64,000 nt of DNA from Mycolicibacterium tusciae (GCF_002086795.1 NZ_MVIM01000015.1:78909-142908), one strand, 5' to 3'; positions 7,746-16,648 are shown, counted from the first letter of the stretch. Numbers and translations are program-made. Notes: generated from the letters alone by a model not told the origin.

Positions 7746-8549
7746 CTAGCCGATCGACACCAGTTCGCCGATCGGGTCCCTCGGCAGGTCGCCGTCGGTG
7801 ACGGCGGTCACCGACATCCAGTTCAGGTTGATTCCGCCCCTGTGGTTGTCCAGGAAGGCGGTGTCGGCGGCGTCGCGTCCGGTGGCGATGCGGACCAGTG
7901 TCTGCCGCGGCGCCAGCAGCGTGGCGTCGACGACGCGCCACTGCCCCTCGACGAACGCCTCGGCCACCGCGTGAAAGTCCATGGGGAACAGGCCCGGCGC
8001 GTACACCGACACGACGCGGGCCGGGACGAACACGGCTCGCAGCAGCGCCACCACCAGGTGCGCGAAGTCGCGGCAGACTCCGGCCCCGGCGAGCAACGTG
8101 TCCGCCGCGCCGTCGATCGGGTCGCTGGACCCGGGCACGTAGTTCAGCCGCGTACCCGCCCATGACGACACCTTCTCCAGCAGCGTCGCCGAATCAACGT
8201 AGTTGCCGAATTCCGTTGCCGCGAACCCGAAGAACTTGTCGGCCTCCGCGTAGCGGCTCGGCCTCAGGTACACCGACTTCTCGTACTCGGTGACCGGCGG
8301 CGGATCAGCCCGTCCGGTGACGGTCGCGGCATAGTCGACCTTCAGCAACCCGCCTTGAACGTCAAGCTTGTGGATCCGGTTGCCGTGCGTTCCGCTTATC
8401 TCCAAGGGCTGCACTGCTTTTCCGTCCAACACGAAGGACAGCGATTCCGACACGTGAGCATTGACGTGCGGTGCGACGGCGATCTGGAACTCCAGTTCGG
8501 TCGGCGCGAGCACCTGGACTTCGAGCTGTGCGCCGACGTCTCGCCTCAT
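7746..8549 (-). CDS. Transglutaminase-like cysteine protease family protein
   Basis: The 267-aa product has an N-terminal beta domain (residues 1-90, bacterial transglutaminase N-terminal type) and a papain-like transglutaminase core. The triad is visible as Cys159 in GAGVCRDFAH, His193 in DFHAVAEAF and Asp208 in VVDAT. It is cytoplasmic by sequence (no signal peptide). Related proteins are predicted peptidases or amidases; none has a firmly known substrate in mycobacteria. The gene sits divergently to gpsA and convergently to the YajQ gene; in M. tuberculosis I recall a monooxygenase at this place, so it may be a lineage-specific replacement. Confidence 0.85.
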   Translation of the reverse strand: MRRDVGAQLEVQVLAPTELEFQIAVAPHVNAHVSESLSFVLDGKAVQPLEISGTHGNRIHKLDVQGGLLKVDYAATVTGRADPPPVTEYEKSVYLRPSRYAEADKFFGFAATEFGNYVDSATLLEKVSSWAGTRLNYVPGSSDPIDGAADTLLAGAGVCRDFAHLVVALLRAVFVPARVVSVYAPGLFPMDFHAVAEAFVEGQWRVVDATLLAPRQTLVRIATGRDAADTAFLDNHRGGINLNWMSVTAVTDGDLPRDPIGELVSIG

Positions 8550-8682
8550 GCTGCTGATGATGCGCCTCTCGGTCGGGTTGTGCGAGCCAGATGACGAACG
8601 TGGGACTCGCCAGAGGATCTACCCGCATTCAGTCGCCACAAACCGGTCCGCGCGGCTCGCCGACAGTCATACCCTGATCGGC

Positions 8683-9708
8683 ATGGCACCTGCGCAGCGC
8701 GAACCCAAAGTCGTCGTCCTCGGTGGAGGCTCATGGGGCACCACCGTGGCGTCCATCTGCGCCAGGCGCGGGCCGACGCTGCAGTGGGTGCGTTCCCAGG
8801 AGACCGCCGACGACATCAACGACAAGCACCGCAACACCAAGTACCTCGGCAACGAGGTCGAGCTGGCGCACACCCTCAAGGCCACCACTGACTTCTCCGA
8901 GGCCGCCGAGTGCGCCGACGTCATCGTCATGGGCGTGCCTTCGCACGGCTTCCGCGGGGTGTTGACCGAACTCGCGATGGAACTTCGGCCGTGGGTGCCG
9001 GTGGTGTCTCTGGTCAAGGGTCTCGAGCAGGGCACGAATTACCGGATGAGCCAGGTCGTCGACGAGGTGCTGCCCGGACACCCTGCCGGTATCCTCGCCG
9101 GGCCGAACATCGCGCGGGAAGTGGCCGAGGGTTACGCGGCCGCCGCGGTGCTCGCCATGCCCGACCAACGTCTCGCCGCAAACCTCGGAAAGCTGTTCCG
9201 CACCAGGCGATTTCGCACCTACACCACCGACGATGTCGTCGGGGTGGAGATGGCCGGTGCGCTCAAGAACGTGTACGCGATCGCCGTGGGAATGGGCTAT
9301 TCCCTTGGCATCGGGGAAAACACCCGCGCGATGGTGATCGCCCGCGCGCTGCGCGAGATGTCGAAACTCGGCGAGGCGATGGGCGGACACCGCGATACCT
9401 TCGCCGGCCTGGCCGGCATGGGCGACCTCATCGTCACGTGCACGAGTCAGCGCAGCCGCAACCGCCACGTCGGCGAACAACTCGGCTCCGGTAAGTCGAT
9501 CGAGGAGATCATCTCATCGATGAACCAGGTCGCCGAGGGCGTCAAGGCCGCCAGCGTGATCATGGAATTCGCCGACAAGTACGGCATCTCCATGCCGATC
9601 GCACGCGAGGTCGACGGCGTCATCAACCACGGTTCCACCGTCGAACAGGCCTACCGTGGCCTGGCGGCCGAGAAGCCCGGCCACGAGGTGCACGGCTCGG
9701 GGTTCTAG
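8683..9708 (+). CDS. gpsA: NAD(P)H-dependent glycerol-3-phosphate dehydrogenase
   Basis: The 341-aa product has the N-terminal Rossmann motif GGGSWGTTVA, the catalytic Lys segment VEMAGALKNVYAIA, and the C-terminal substrate-binding helices including GMGDLIVTCTSQRSRNRHVG. It reduces dihydroxyacetone phosphate to sn-glycerol 3-phosphate, the backbone of phospholipids. The start at 8683 precedes the Rossmann fold by 8 residues; the open frame upstream to 8461 is antisense to the transglutaminase and is rejected. The place in the gene order corresponds to gpdA1 (Rv0564c); a second copy is usual in mycobacteria. Confidence 0.95.
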   Translation: MAPAQREPKVVVLGGGSWGTTVASICARRGPTLQWVRSQETADDINDKHRNTKYLGNEVELAHTLKATTDFSEAAECADVIVMGVPSHGFRGVLTELAMELRPWVPVVSLVKGLEQGTNYRMSQVVDEVLPGHPAGILAGPNIAREVAEGYAAAAVLAMPDQRLAANLGKLFRTRRFRTYTTDDVVGVEMAGALKNVYAIAVGMGYSLGIGENTRAMVIARALREMSKLGEAMGGHRDTFAGLAGMGDLIVTCTSQRSRNRHVGEQLGSGKSIEEIISSMNQVAEGVKAASVIMEFADKYGISMPIAREVDGVINHGSTVEQAYRGLAAEKPGHEVHGSGF

Positions 9709-9715
9709 CGCGTGC

Positions 9716-10291
9716 TCAGTTGAAGTACGGGTTGGTGCCCTCGGGCCGATCCAGCAGCGGGTTGACGCCGCCGTTGATGATGAAGCTGCCCGCCGGGCTG
9801 AGCACGAACCCGGATTGATTGCGGCTGTCCGCGCAGGTTGTCACCGACCCGTCGCTGCCGCAGCTGACCGTCTGATAGCTCAGGCGCGAACCCGCGGGCA
9901 GCGGCTTGGCGTTGACGTTGGCGAACACATCCCCCGCCGAGTTGGCGAACGACGGGACGCCGGGGCCACCACTGACCAGGTTCGCGCCTTCCGGTGCCCC
10001 GGGGATCGGGCCGCTGCAGCCGTAGCCGCCGTTGCGCTGCAGGACGCAGGTCAGGCCGTCGGGCGTCTTGAAGGCGTACCACTGGTTTTCCATCACCTGG
10101 TACTCCGACAGCTTCATCGGCGCGTACGCGTTCACGTTCGGTGGAGGTGGCGGTGGCGGCGGTGCCGGCGGCTGGGCCATCGCGATGCCCGGCAGTCCGA
10201 TGAGGGCCGCCCCCGCAGACGCCACGACGCCGATCAGCATTCTGTTCAGCACGGTCCACACCCTAGATGGTGCGGTTGTGACTCGCAGCAT
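9716..10291 (-). CDS. Secreted mycobacterial protein with Pro-rich linker
   Basis: The 191-aa product has a signal sequence (positively charged start, hydrophobic core MLIGVVASAGAALIGLPG, likely cleavage after AMA-Q), then an unbroken run of nine prolines, then a folded domain with four cysteines (LTCVLQRNGGYGCSG, VSCGSDGSVTTC) likely forming two disulphides. The start is uncertain: ATG at 10291 is used; 10297, 10243 and longer starts are open. The gene converges with gpsA after 7 bp. It resembles conserved secreted proteins of unknown function in mycobacteria that share the GPIPGAPxGAN region; no function can be given. Confidence 0.8.
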   Translation of the reverse strand: MLRVTTAPSRVWTVLNRMLIGVVASAGAALIGLPGIAMAQPPAPPPPPPPPNVNAYAPMKLSEYQVMENQWYAFKTPDGLTCVLQRNGGYGCSGPIPGAPEGANLVSGGPGVPSFANSAGDVFANVNAKPLPAGSRLSYQTVSCGSDGSVTTCADSRNQSGFVLSPAGSFIINGGVNPLLDRPEGTNPYFN

Positions 10292-10332
10292 GCCCATGTC
10301 ATCGCCGGTCAGGGCGGCGACGTTACCCATCA

Positions 10333-10385
10333 GCGACTTCGGTGCGCCAACCATCGCTGAGCGAACGTTCGGGCACCGAAATCGC
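10333..10385. repeat. 53-bp dispersed palindromic element, copy 1
   Basis: Starts GCGACTTCGGTGC and ends GCACCGAAATCGC (12 of 13 outer arm bases pair). The centre is ATCGCTGAGCGAA, identical to the centre of copy 2 at 59556-59608. It lies between htpX and the secreted-protein gene and overlaps the htpX stop region downstream. The inner arms are more diverged than in copy 2. Confidence 0.75.
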
Positions 10386-10387
10386 AC

Positions 10388-11266
10388 TCAGTACCGGTCT
10401 GGGCCGCGGCCGGCCATCGCCTCCAGCCGGGCGATGCGATCTTCCATCGGCGGGTGCGTCGAGAAGAGCTTGCCGATCTTCTCCCCCGCCCGGAACGGGT
10501 TGGCGATCATCAGGTGCGCCTGATCGGCGAGCTGGGGCTCCGGCGGCAGCGGGGCCTGCTGCACGCCCATGCTGATCTTGCGCAGCGCACTCGCCAGCGC
10601 TAGCGGATCGCCCGTCAGCTCGGCTCCCGACTGATCGGCCTGGTATTCACGCGACCGCGAAACAGCCAACTTGATCACCGTCGCGGCGATCGGACCGAGT
10701 AGCGAAACCAGAAGAATGGCAAAGGGATTGGTACCGCCATCGCGATTACCACCGAACATGCTCGCGAAGAAGGCGATGTTGGCGAGCGCGGTGATGACCG
10801 CGGCCATGGCGCCGGCCACACACGAGATGAGGATGTCGCGGTTGTAGACGTGGCTGAGTTCGTGGCCGAGCACCGCACGCAATTCGCGCTCGTTGAGGAT
10901 GCCCAGGATGCCGGTCGTGCAGCAGACGGCCGCATTGCGCGGGTTGCGTCCGGTCGCGAACGCGTTCGGGGCCGCGGTGTCGCTGATATAGAGCCGCGGC
11001 ATCGGCTGACGCGCCGTGGTCGCGAGTTCGCGCACGATCTTGTACATCATCGGCGCCTGCATCTCGTTCACCGGCTGCGCATGCATCGCCCGCAACGCCA
11101 GCTTGTCGCTGTTGAAGTACACGTAGACGTTCATGCCGACGGCGAACAGGACGGCTAGAAACATGATGTTGCGCCCGAACAACGCGCCGATGAACACGAT
11201 CAGCGCAGAAAAGCCTGCGAGCAGCAGGAACGTCTTGGCCGTGTTGGCGTGCGGATGCCAGGTCAT
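10388..11266 (-). CDS. htpX: Membrane zinc metalloprotease HtpX
   Basis: The 292-aa product has two N-terminal membrane segments (residues 11-29 and 33-50), the zinc motif HELSH at 135-139, two further hydrophobic segments around 147-205 and the third ligand glutamate in SREYQAD. HtpX is a cytoplasmic-membrane M48 protease that degrades misfolded membrane proteins under stress. The length matches the family. The protein ends in FSTHPPMEDRIARLEAM, typical for the family. It lies in the expected place (Rv0563-like) between gpsA and grcC1. Confidence 0.95.
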   Translation of the reverse strand: MTWHPHANTAKTFLLLAGFSALIVFIGALFGRNIMFLAVLFAVGMNVYVYFNSDKLALRAMHAQPVNEMQAPMMYKIVRELATTARQPMPRLYISDTAAPNAFATGRNPRNAAVCCTTGILGILNERELRAVLGHELSHVYNRDILISCVAGAMAAVITALANIAFFASMFGGNRDGGTNPFAILLVSLLGPIAATVIKLAVSRSREYQADQSGAELTGDPLALASALRKISMGVQQAPLPPEPQLADQAHLMIANPFRAGEKIGKLFSTHPPMEDRIARLEAMAGRGPDRY

Positions 11267-11307
11267 GCCCGTTTAACGCTTAGCCCGGCTCTGCAAGTTC
11301 CGCTCCG

Positions 11308-12315
11308 TCAGCCGTGACGATTGGCCGTGTAGTCGGCCAGCGTCGCCAACGCCTGGCGCCCGGGGCTCTCGGGCAGGTTCGCCAGCTCTTCGCGTGCCTG
11401 TGCGGCGTACTCGGCGACGGTCTGCTTGGCCTTCACCATGCCCTGCGAGGCACGCAGCAGGCGCAGCGCCTCGGCCAGGTCGTCGTCGTTCTCGACGGGG
11501 CCTGCGAGCAGTTCACGCAGCCGGTCGGCGTCCGGGCCGGTGTCCCGCAGCGCGTAGAGCACCGGCAGCGTGTGCACGCCTTCGCGCAGGTCCGTGCCGG
11601 GCAGCTTGCCGGATTCGTCGGGATCGCTGTCGATGTCGATGATGTCGTCGGAGATCTGGAACGCGGTGCCGACGATGCCGCCGAGGCGGCTCAACCGTTC
11701 GATCTGCTCCTCGTCGGCACCGGAGAACGTCGCCCCGAACCGGCCGGACGCCGCGATCAGACAGGCGGTCTTCTCGTACACCACCTTCAGGTAGTGCTCG
11801 ACGGAGTCGACATGGTCGGCCGCGCCGCGGGTTTCCCGCATCTGGCCCGTGACCAGCTGGGCGAACGTGTCGGCGATCACGCGCACCGCCTCCGGACCCA
11901 GCCGGGAAACCAGCCGCGACGCCGTCGCGAACAGGTAGTCGCCCGCGAGGATCGCGATGTTGTTGCTCCACCGCGCGTTCGCGCTCGGAGCACCGCGACG
12001 CACCTGAGCCTCGTCCATGACGTCGTCGTGGTACAGCGTCGCCAGGTGCACCAGTTCGATGACGGCGCCTGCCACGTCGACCTGCCACGCATCGGGGTCG
12101 GGGCCGAGGCGCGCCGCCAACACCGTGAACAGCGGACGGAACCGCTTACCGCCCGCCTGGAACAGGTGCTGGACGGCCGCGGACATCAGTTCATCGGCTT
12201 TGCCCAGCTCAGTGGCCATCAAATCTTCGATTCGGGCCACGGCCTCGCGCACATCCTGCGCAAAGGCGGGGTCTCCGAAGTCGACGCCTGCCACCACACT
12301 CGCCGGTGTCCTCAC
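11308..12315 (-). CDS. grcC1: Long-chain polyprenyl diphosphate synthase
   Basis: The 335-aa product is an all-trans isoprenyl diphosphate synthase with both aspartate motifs: DDVMD (first) in LATLYHDDVMDEA and DDIID (second) in QISDDIIDIDSD, plus the GGKRFRPL substrate loop. It builds the polyprenyl chain, very likely for menaquinone, given the men genes and the menJ-like gene beside it. The start GTG at 12315 gives VRTPASVVAGVDFG, which agrees with the N-terminus I recall for GrcC1; an ATG at 12342 would overlap the divergent gene. Only 21 bp separate it from the divergent reductase start. Confidence 0.93.
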   Translation of the reverse strand: MRTPASVVAGVDFGDPAFAQDVREAVARIEDLMATELGKADELMSAAVQHLFQAGGKRFRPLFTVLAARLGPDPDAWQVDVAGAVIELVHLATLYHDDVMDEAQVRRGAPSANARWSNNIAILAGDYLFATASRLVSRLGPEAVRVIADTFAQLVTGQMRETRGAADHVDSVEHYLKVVYEKTACLIAASGRFGATFSGADEEQIERLSRLGGIVGTAFQISDDIIDIDSDPDESGKLPGTDLREGVHTLPVLYALRDTGPDADRLRELLAGPVENDDDLAEALRLLRASQGMVKAKQTVAEYAAQAREELANLPESPGRQALATLADYTANRHG

Positions 12316-12336
12316 CCTGCCAACATACTGGGAGCT

Positions 12337-13557
12337 ATGCATACGCGAGCCGACGTGGTGGTCGTCGGGGCCGGACCCGCCGGTTCCGCCGCGGCGGCGT
12401 GGGCGTGCCGGGCCGGGCGCGACGTGCTGGTGATCGATTCGGCCCAGTTCCCGCGCGACAAAGCGTGCGGCGACGGTCTGACACCGCGCGCGGTCCAGGA
12501 GATGGAGCATCTCGGGCTCGGTGCGTGGCTGGACGGTCGCGTGCGACATCGCGGGTTGCGGATGGCGGGGTTCGGCGCGGACGTCGAAATCGAGTGGCCG
12601 GGTCCGTCGTTCCCCGCCACCTCGAGCGCGGTCCCGCGCACCGAACTCGACGACCGCATCCGCATGGTGGCGGTCGATGAGGGCGCCAAGATGATGCTCG
12701 GCGCCAAAGTCGTTGATGCCCATCACGATTCGTCAGGACGAGTGACGTCCCTGGTGCTGGACGACGGCGCCGAGATCGGCTGCGGCGAGCTGATCGTCGC
12801 CGACGGCGCCCGCTCGACGCTGGGACGCGTGCTCGGTCGTGAGTGGCACAAGGAGACGGTGTACGGCGTGGCCATCCGCGGGTACATCGGCACGCCGCGC
12901 GCGAGCGAACCGTGGATCACGTCGCATCTGGAACTGCGCTCACCCGAACGTGAGGTGCTGCCCGGCTACGGCTGGATCTTCCCGCTGGGCAACGGCGAGG
13001 TGAACATCGGTGTCGGTGCGCTCGCGACGTCCAAACGGCCGGCCGACGCCGCACTGCGTCCGCTGATGGCGTATTACACCGACCTGCGCCGCGAGGAATG
13101 GGGCTTCGACGGTGCGCCGCGCGCGGGCCTGTCGGCGTTGTTGCCGATGGGCGGTGCCGTATCCGGAGTGGCCGGGCCGAACTGGATGCTGATCGGCGAT
13201 GCCGCGGCCTGCGTCAACCCGCTCAACGGCGAGGGCATCGACTACGGGCTGGAAACCGGCAGGCTCGCAGCCGAGCTGCTGGGCACCGGCGATCTGACAT
13301 CGGCGTGGCCCGCGGTGCTGTCGGCGCACTACGCGCAAGCTTTCTCCGTGGCGCGGCGGCTGGGGCTGCTGCTGACGATCCCGCGCTTCTTGCCCGCGAC
13401 CGGTCCGCTCGCGATGCGCTCGTCGTTCCTGATGACGGTCGCGGTGCGCGTCATGGGCAACTTCGTCACCGACGAGGACGCGGACTGGGTTGCGCGGTTG
13501 TGGCGGCGTGCGGGTGCGGCCTCGCGTCGGATCGACGAACGCCCGCCGTTCAGCTAG
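12337..13557 (+). CDS. menJ: Geranylgeranyl reductase-family FAD enzyme, MenJ-like menaquinone reductase
   Basis: The 406-aa flavoprotein has the FAD Rossmann motif VVVGAGPAGSAAAAW at the N-terminus, the family PxxCG-like motif in RDKACGDGLTPRAV, and the second FAD motif LIGDAAACVNPLNGEGIDYG. M. tuberculosis MenJ (Rv0561c) saturates one isoprene unit of menaquinone to give MK-9(II-H2). Sequence and position beside grcC1 match it. ATG at 12337 is the start; the frame extends far upstream, but that part is antisense to grcC1. Transcripts of this divergent pair are probably leaderless. Confidence 0.92.
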   Translation: MHTRADVVVVGAGPAGSAAAAWACRAGRDVLVIDSAQFPRDKACGDGLTPRAVQEMEHLGLGAWLDGRVRHRGLRMAGFGADVEIEWPGPSFPATSSAVPRTELDDRIRMVAVDEGAKMMLGAKVVDAHHDSSGRVTSLVLDDGAEIGCGELIVADGARSTLGRVLGREWHKETVYGVAIRGYIGTPRASEPWITSHLELRSPEREVLPGYGWIFPLGNGEVNIGVGALATSKRPADAALRPLMAYYTDLRREEWGFDGAPRAGLSALLPMGGAVSGVAGPNWMLIGDAAACVNPLNGEGIDYGLETGRLAAELLGTGDLTSAWPAVLSAHYAQAFSVARRLGLLLTIPRFLPATGPLAMRSSFLMTVAVRVMGNFVTDEDADWVARLWRRAGAASRRIDERPPFS

Positions 13558-13575
13558 TCGGATCGCCACGGCGAA

Positions 13576-14175
13576 TCAGGACAGCGGCGCAAGGCCCGAG
13601 CGGACGAGGTTCATCGACCTCGCCGTGATCTCGCCGAGGTCACCGGTGCAGCCGTTGCGACCCCAGTGCTCGACGGCCGTCACGAGTGCCGCGGCGACCA
13701 CCGCCCCGGCCACGTCGGCGACGAGGTCGATGTCGGCGACATCCCGGTATCGGTTCGCGATGAAGGCGGTCAACACTGCGGCGAACGACGACTGCACGAC
13801 CCGTAGGTGCCCGGCGATCCGCTCGGCGCTGATCAATTCCGCCCTGGCGGTCGCGGCCTGGCGTACCACCTCGATGTCGAACGGGAAGCTGACGATGCCT
13901 GCGAGCACCGCGTCGAACAACGATTCCGTGGGAGGTCGCTGCTCCAACGCTTCGGCCAACCACTCCACCTGCGTCTCGTAGTCCTGGAACAGCACCGCTT
14001 CCTTGGTGGGGAAATGCCGGAAGAAAGTCCGCTCGGTGACCCCGGCCTCGCGCGCCAGCTCGGTGACCGTCACATTGGCGAACCCCTTGTCCGCGAAGCT
14101 GGCCAGCGCGGCGCGCCGCAGTGCCTCACGGGTCGCGCGTCGCCGCTGCTCATGCAGGTTGGGGGCGGAGGTCAT
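13576..14175 (-). CDS. TetR-family transcriptional regulator
   Basis: The 199-aa product has an N-terminal TetR DNA-binding domain (ALASFADKGFANVTVTELAREAGVTERTFFRHFPTKEAVL, residues about 23-60) and an all-helical ligand-binding C-terminus. It is divergent to the amine-oxidase-like gene and the only strong palindrome between them (14208-14225) is the natural operator, so it probably represses both that gene and itself. The ligand is unknown. The 3' end lies 18 bp after the converging menJ stop. Confidence 0.92.
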   Translation of the reverse strand: MTSAPNLHEQRRRATREALRRAALASFADKGFANVTVTELAREAGVTERTFFRHFPTKEAVLFQDYETQVEWLAEALEQRPPTESLFDAVLAGIVSFPFDIEVVRQAATARAELISAERIAGHLRVVQSSFAAVLTAFIANRYRDVADIDLVADVAGAVVAAALVTAVEHWGRNGCTGDLGEITARSMNLVRSGLAPLS

Positions 14176-14207
14176 CGTGGCCCGATGGTAGCCGAGCCTT
14201 GAAAATT

Positions 14208-14225
14208 TATGTCAGTACTGACATA
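14208..14225. promoter_or_regulatory. Perfect 18-bp palindromic operator
   Basis: TATGTCAGTACTGACATA is a perfect inverted repeat, centred 33-52 bp from the two divergent start codons' side of the tetR/oxidoreductase gap. The TGTCAGTACTGACA core is typical of TetR-family operators. The surrounding AT-rich bases (AAAATTTATG, ATATTTTT) are likely promoter elements, so binding would block transcription both ways. Confidence 0.8.
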
Positions 14226-14260
14226 TTTTTGGGACGTGTGCGAGGCGAAGGGAATGGGCC

Positions 14261-15829
14261 ATGAGCGAATACGACGCGATCGTCGTCGGCGCCGGACATA
14301 ACGGGCTGACGGCTGCGGCCGTGTTACAGCAGGCAGGAATGCGCACGCTGTGCGTAGAGGCCAACACCTACAGCGGCGGGATGGCGGCGACGGTCGAGCT
14401 GATCGAGGGGTTCCGCTATGAGATCGCGGGCTCGGTGCAGTTCCCCATGCCGCCGCAGATCGCCAAGGAGCTCGGGCTGGACACGCTGCCGACCGTCGAC
14501 GCCGAGGTGCAGTCGGTGAATCTCGGCGACGCCGGCGAGGAGCCGCTGATCTTCTACCGCGACCCCATGAAGTTCATGACCCATCTGGCCGACAAACACG
14601 GCATGGAGGCGGTCGCCGGGATGGCTGGGCTGATCGGGTGGTCGCAGGGTCCGGCAAAGGCGCTGGGCCGCTTCGACGTTCGCACACCGCCGAAAACACT
14701 TGACCAGATGTACGCGTGTGCGGCCAACGAGGCCGAACGCACCGCGATCCACGATGTGATGTTCGGCTCCGCGATGGACGCCATCGACCGCTACCTTCCC
14801 GACAAGGAGAAGCACGCGGTGTTACGCGGCATGCTGGCGTTCCTGGCGATCAACTCGACCTACCGGGGGCCCTACACTCCGGGCAGCGCAACGTGTCTGG
14901 CGTGGGCATTGGCGGTGCCCGACGATACGACCGCCATGATGACCAAGCTCGAAGGGGGCATCGGCGCGCTCTGCGACCATCTCCGAGAGTTGTTTCTGTC
15001 CTCCGGCGGTGAAATCCGTTATCGCACAAAGGTGGATCGCATCCTGGTATCTGATGACCGCGTCACCGGGGTTCGCCTGCGCGACGGATCTGAGATCAGC
15101 GCGCCGGTGGTGGTTTCGAACCTGTCGCCGGACTACACCCTCGTCGACCTGGTGGGCGCCGACCTGCTGCCCGCCGACCTGGTCACCCGCATCAGCGGCC
15201 GTGACCACCGCGCATCGTTTGTCCAACTGCACTTCGCCCTTGACGGCCTACCCGAATTCGCGCCGCCGTACGACTTCCTCAATGATCCCGAGATGCTCGG
15301 GTCGGTGGCGATCTTCAATTCGCCAGAGGAACAACAGCGCCAGTGGGACGAGTGCCGGCGCGGGATCGTGCCGGACAACCCGTCGATGGGCATGCAGATC
15401 CCGTCCGTGCACGACCCCAGCATGGCACCACCGGGAAAGCATGCCGCCAGTGCCTTCGCTTACGCGCTACCCGTCGAGAACAGCCGAGACACGCGCAAGC
15501 TCAAGAACGAGATGGCCGAGAACGTCATCGACAAGATCACCCGGTATGCGCCTAATTTCCGCGATATCCAGATACGGCACATCACCTTTGCGCCGTATCA
15601 CATGGACACCATGTTCGCCGCGCCGTCCGGCGACTTCTGCCACGGTCTACTGCACCCAGATCTGATGGGGCCCAACCGGCCAGGGCCGAAAGGCTTCCTG
15701 GACATGCCGATTCCGATCGACGGGCTCTACCTCGGCGGGGCCGGTTGTCACGGCGGGCCGGGAATCACCTTCACCCCTGGCTACAACGCCGGCTATCAGG
15801 TCATCGAGGATTTCGCGGCCAGCACCTAG
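14261..15829 (+). CDS. Phytoene desaturase-like FAD-dependent oxidoreductase
   Basis: The 522-aa product has an N-terminal FAD motif VVGAGHNGLTAAAVLQQAG (residues 8-26), the dinucleotide-binding extension GGM, and the C-terminal family signature GLYLGGAGCHGGPGITFTPGYNAG. It belongs to the carotenoid isomerase/desaturase or PYROXD2-like branch of flavin amine-oxidase-fold proteins. Substrates in this branch are mostly unknown in mycobacteria; a lipophilic or polyene-like compound is plausible. Expression is probably controlled by the divergent TetR regulator through the palindrome at 14208. The stop overlaps the stop of the converging small gene. Confidence 0.85.
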   Translation: MSEYDAIVVGAGHNGLTAAAVLQQAGMRTLCVEANTYSGGMAATVELIEGFRYEIAGSVQFPMPPQIAKELGLDTLPTVDAEVQSVNLGDAGEEPLIFYRDPMKFMTHLADKHGMEAVAGMAGLIGWSQGPAKALGRFDVRTPPKTLDQMYACAANEAERTAIHDVMFGSAMDAIDRYLPDKEKHAVLRGMLAFLAINSTYRGPYTPGSATCLAWALAVPDDTTAMMTKLEGGIGALCDHLRELFLSSGGEIRYRTKVDRILVSDDRVTGVRLRDGSEISAPVVVSNLSPDYTLVDLVGADLLPADLVTRISGRDHRASFVQLHFALDGLPEFAPPYDFLNDPEMLGSVAIFNSPEEQQRQWDECRRGIVPDNPSMGMQIPSVHDPSMAPPGKHAASAFAYALPVENSRDTRKLKNEMAENVIDKITRYAPNFRDIQIRHITFAPYHMDTMFAAPSGDFCHGLLHPDLMGPNRPGPKGFLDMPIPIDGLYLGGAGCHGGPGITFTPGYNAGYQVIEDFAAST

Positions 15830-16047
15830 TCAGACGAAGAGGGGGTCTTCTTCTTGTCCCCGCTTCCGGCGGTGAGTGCCAACGCGATGAGGATGTCGGC
15901 GGCGGTGATGAACAGGCCGGCCCAGTACGCCCAGCGAAGCTCCGGATCGCGCGGGGAGGCGAAGAACATGATCAGGAAGATCGGGCCGACGATGCCGAAG
16001 ACGAACATCATGGCCTGAATCAGCAAGTAGCGCTTGAACGTCTCCAT
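15826..16047 (-). CDS. Small two-TM membrane protein
   Basis: The 73-aa product has two hydrophobic segments (YLLIQAMMFVFGIVGPIFLIMFF and WAGLFITAADILIALALTAG) linked by the short loop SPRDPELRW, and a charged tail GDKKKTPSSSD. The N-terminus METFKRY is charged and cytoplasmic by the positive-inside rule. The start ATG at 16047 is chosen because everything further upstream is antisense to the divergent gene. It converges with the oxidoreductase with overlapping stop codons. Proteins like this are conserved in mycobacteria with no known role. Confidence 0.75.
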   Translation of the reverse strand: METFKRYLLIQAMMFVFGIVGPIFLIMFFASPRDPELRWAYWAGLFITAADILIALALTAGSGDKKKTPSSSD

Positions 16048-16068
16048 GTCGGGTGCAGAATATCGCGA

Positions 16069-16500
16069 ATGCCCGAGGTCTACCGCGCACCGATGCGGTC
16101 CCGCCGCGACGACATCGATCCTCGATCGACGGTTGGTCGCGCGCTTGCGAAGGGGGTCGTCGGCTTCGGCGACGCCGGCGCCGACGATCGTCTCGACCGC
16201 CGCGTCGCGCGGTTCGCCGACGTGGCCGACGGATCGTTCGTGTGGACTCGCGACGCCGACGGTCTCTTCTGGCTCGGCCGCATCGAGGGACCTCTGTTCT
16301 ACGACGATGCGGGCGCCGCCGTCGATCTCGTTCATGTTCGGCCGTGCCGGTGGATCGCCGAGCCGGTCCTCGAACCGGAGGTTCCCTCCGCGGTGCTTGC
16401 GACGTTCGCGCGAGGAGGTCGCAACTTTCAGCAGACGCACGACCAGGAGGTCGGCGAGCAGACGGCGGCGATTTGGCGCATGCGCCGCCCAGCATGCTGA
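16069..16500 (+). CDS. Conserved hypothetical protein, 143 aa
   Basis: Start ATG at 16069 gives a soluble 143-aa protein with no signal peptide or membrane segments. The N-terminal part is basic (RAPMRSRRDDIDPRS); the centre contains VWTRDADGLFWLGRIEGP, reminiscent of the short beta-sheet domain seen in proteins that read modified histone or DNA ends, but I cannot assign a family with confidence. The start lies 21 bp from the divergent small membrane protein gene, so both may have leaderless transcripts. No functional context. Confidence 0.65.
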   Translation: MPEVYRAPMRSRRDDIDPRSTVGRALAKGVVGFGDAGADDRLDRRVARFADVADGSFVWTRDADGLFWLGRIEGPLFYDDAGAAVDLVHVRPCRWIAEPVLEPEVPSAVLATFARGGRNFQQTHDQEVGEQTAAIWRMRRPAC

Positions 16501-16648
16501 CAGCTGCCGTGAAAACCATTGCTGGAGCGTGTGATTTGCACAGCCCGGCTAAATGTAAGCCCAGCTAGAGGACCTATTTTCAAACGCTTCGCGGGATTAC
16601 TCTGGAGTGCACCGGCGTTCACATAAGCATCGGCGGAAGGAATCCACG

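Noticed and set aside
9656..10360. Plus-strand frame opposite the secreted Pro-rich protein
   Set aside because: Composition follows the antisense of the poly-Pro gene; no domain seen.
11314..12336. Long open frame in front of menJ
   Set aside because: It is antisense to grcC1, whose two aspartate-rich motifs and length make it the real gene; GC-rich codon bias opens the opposite frame.
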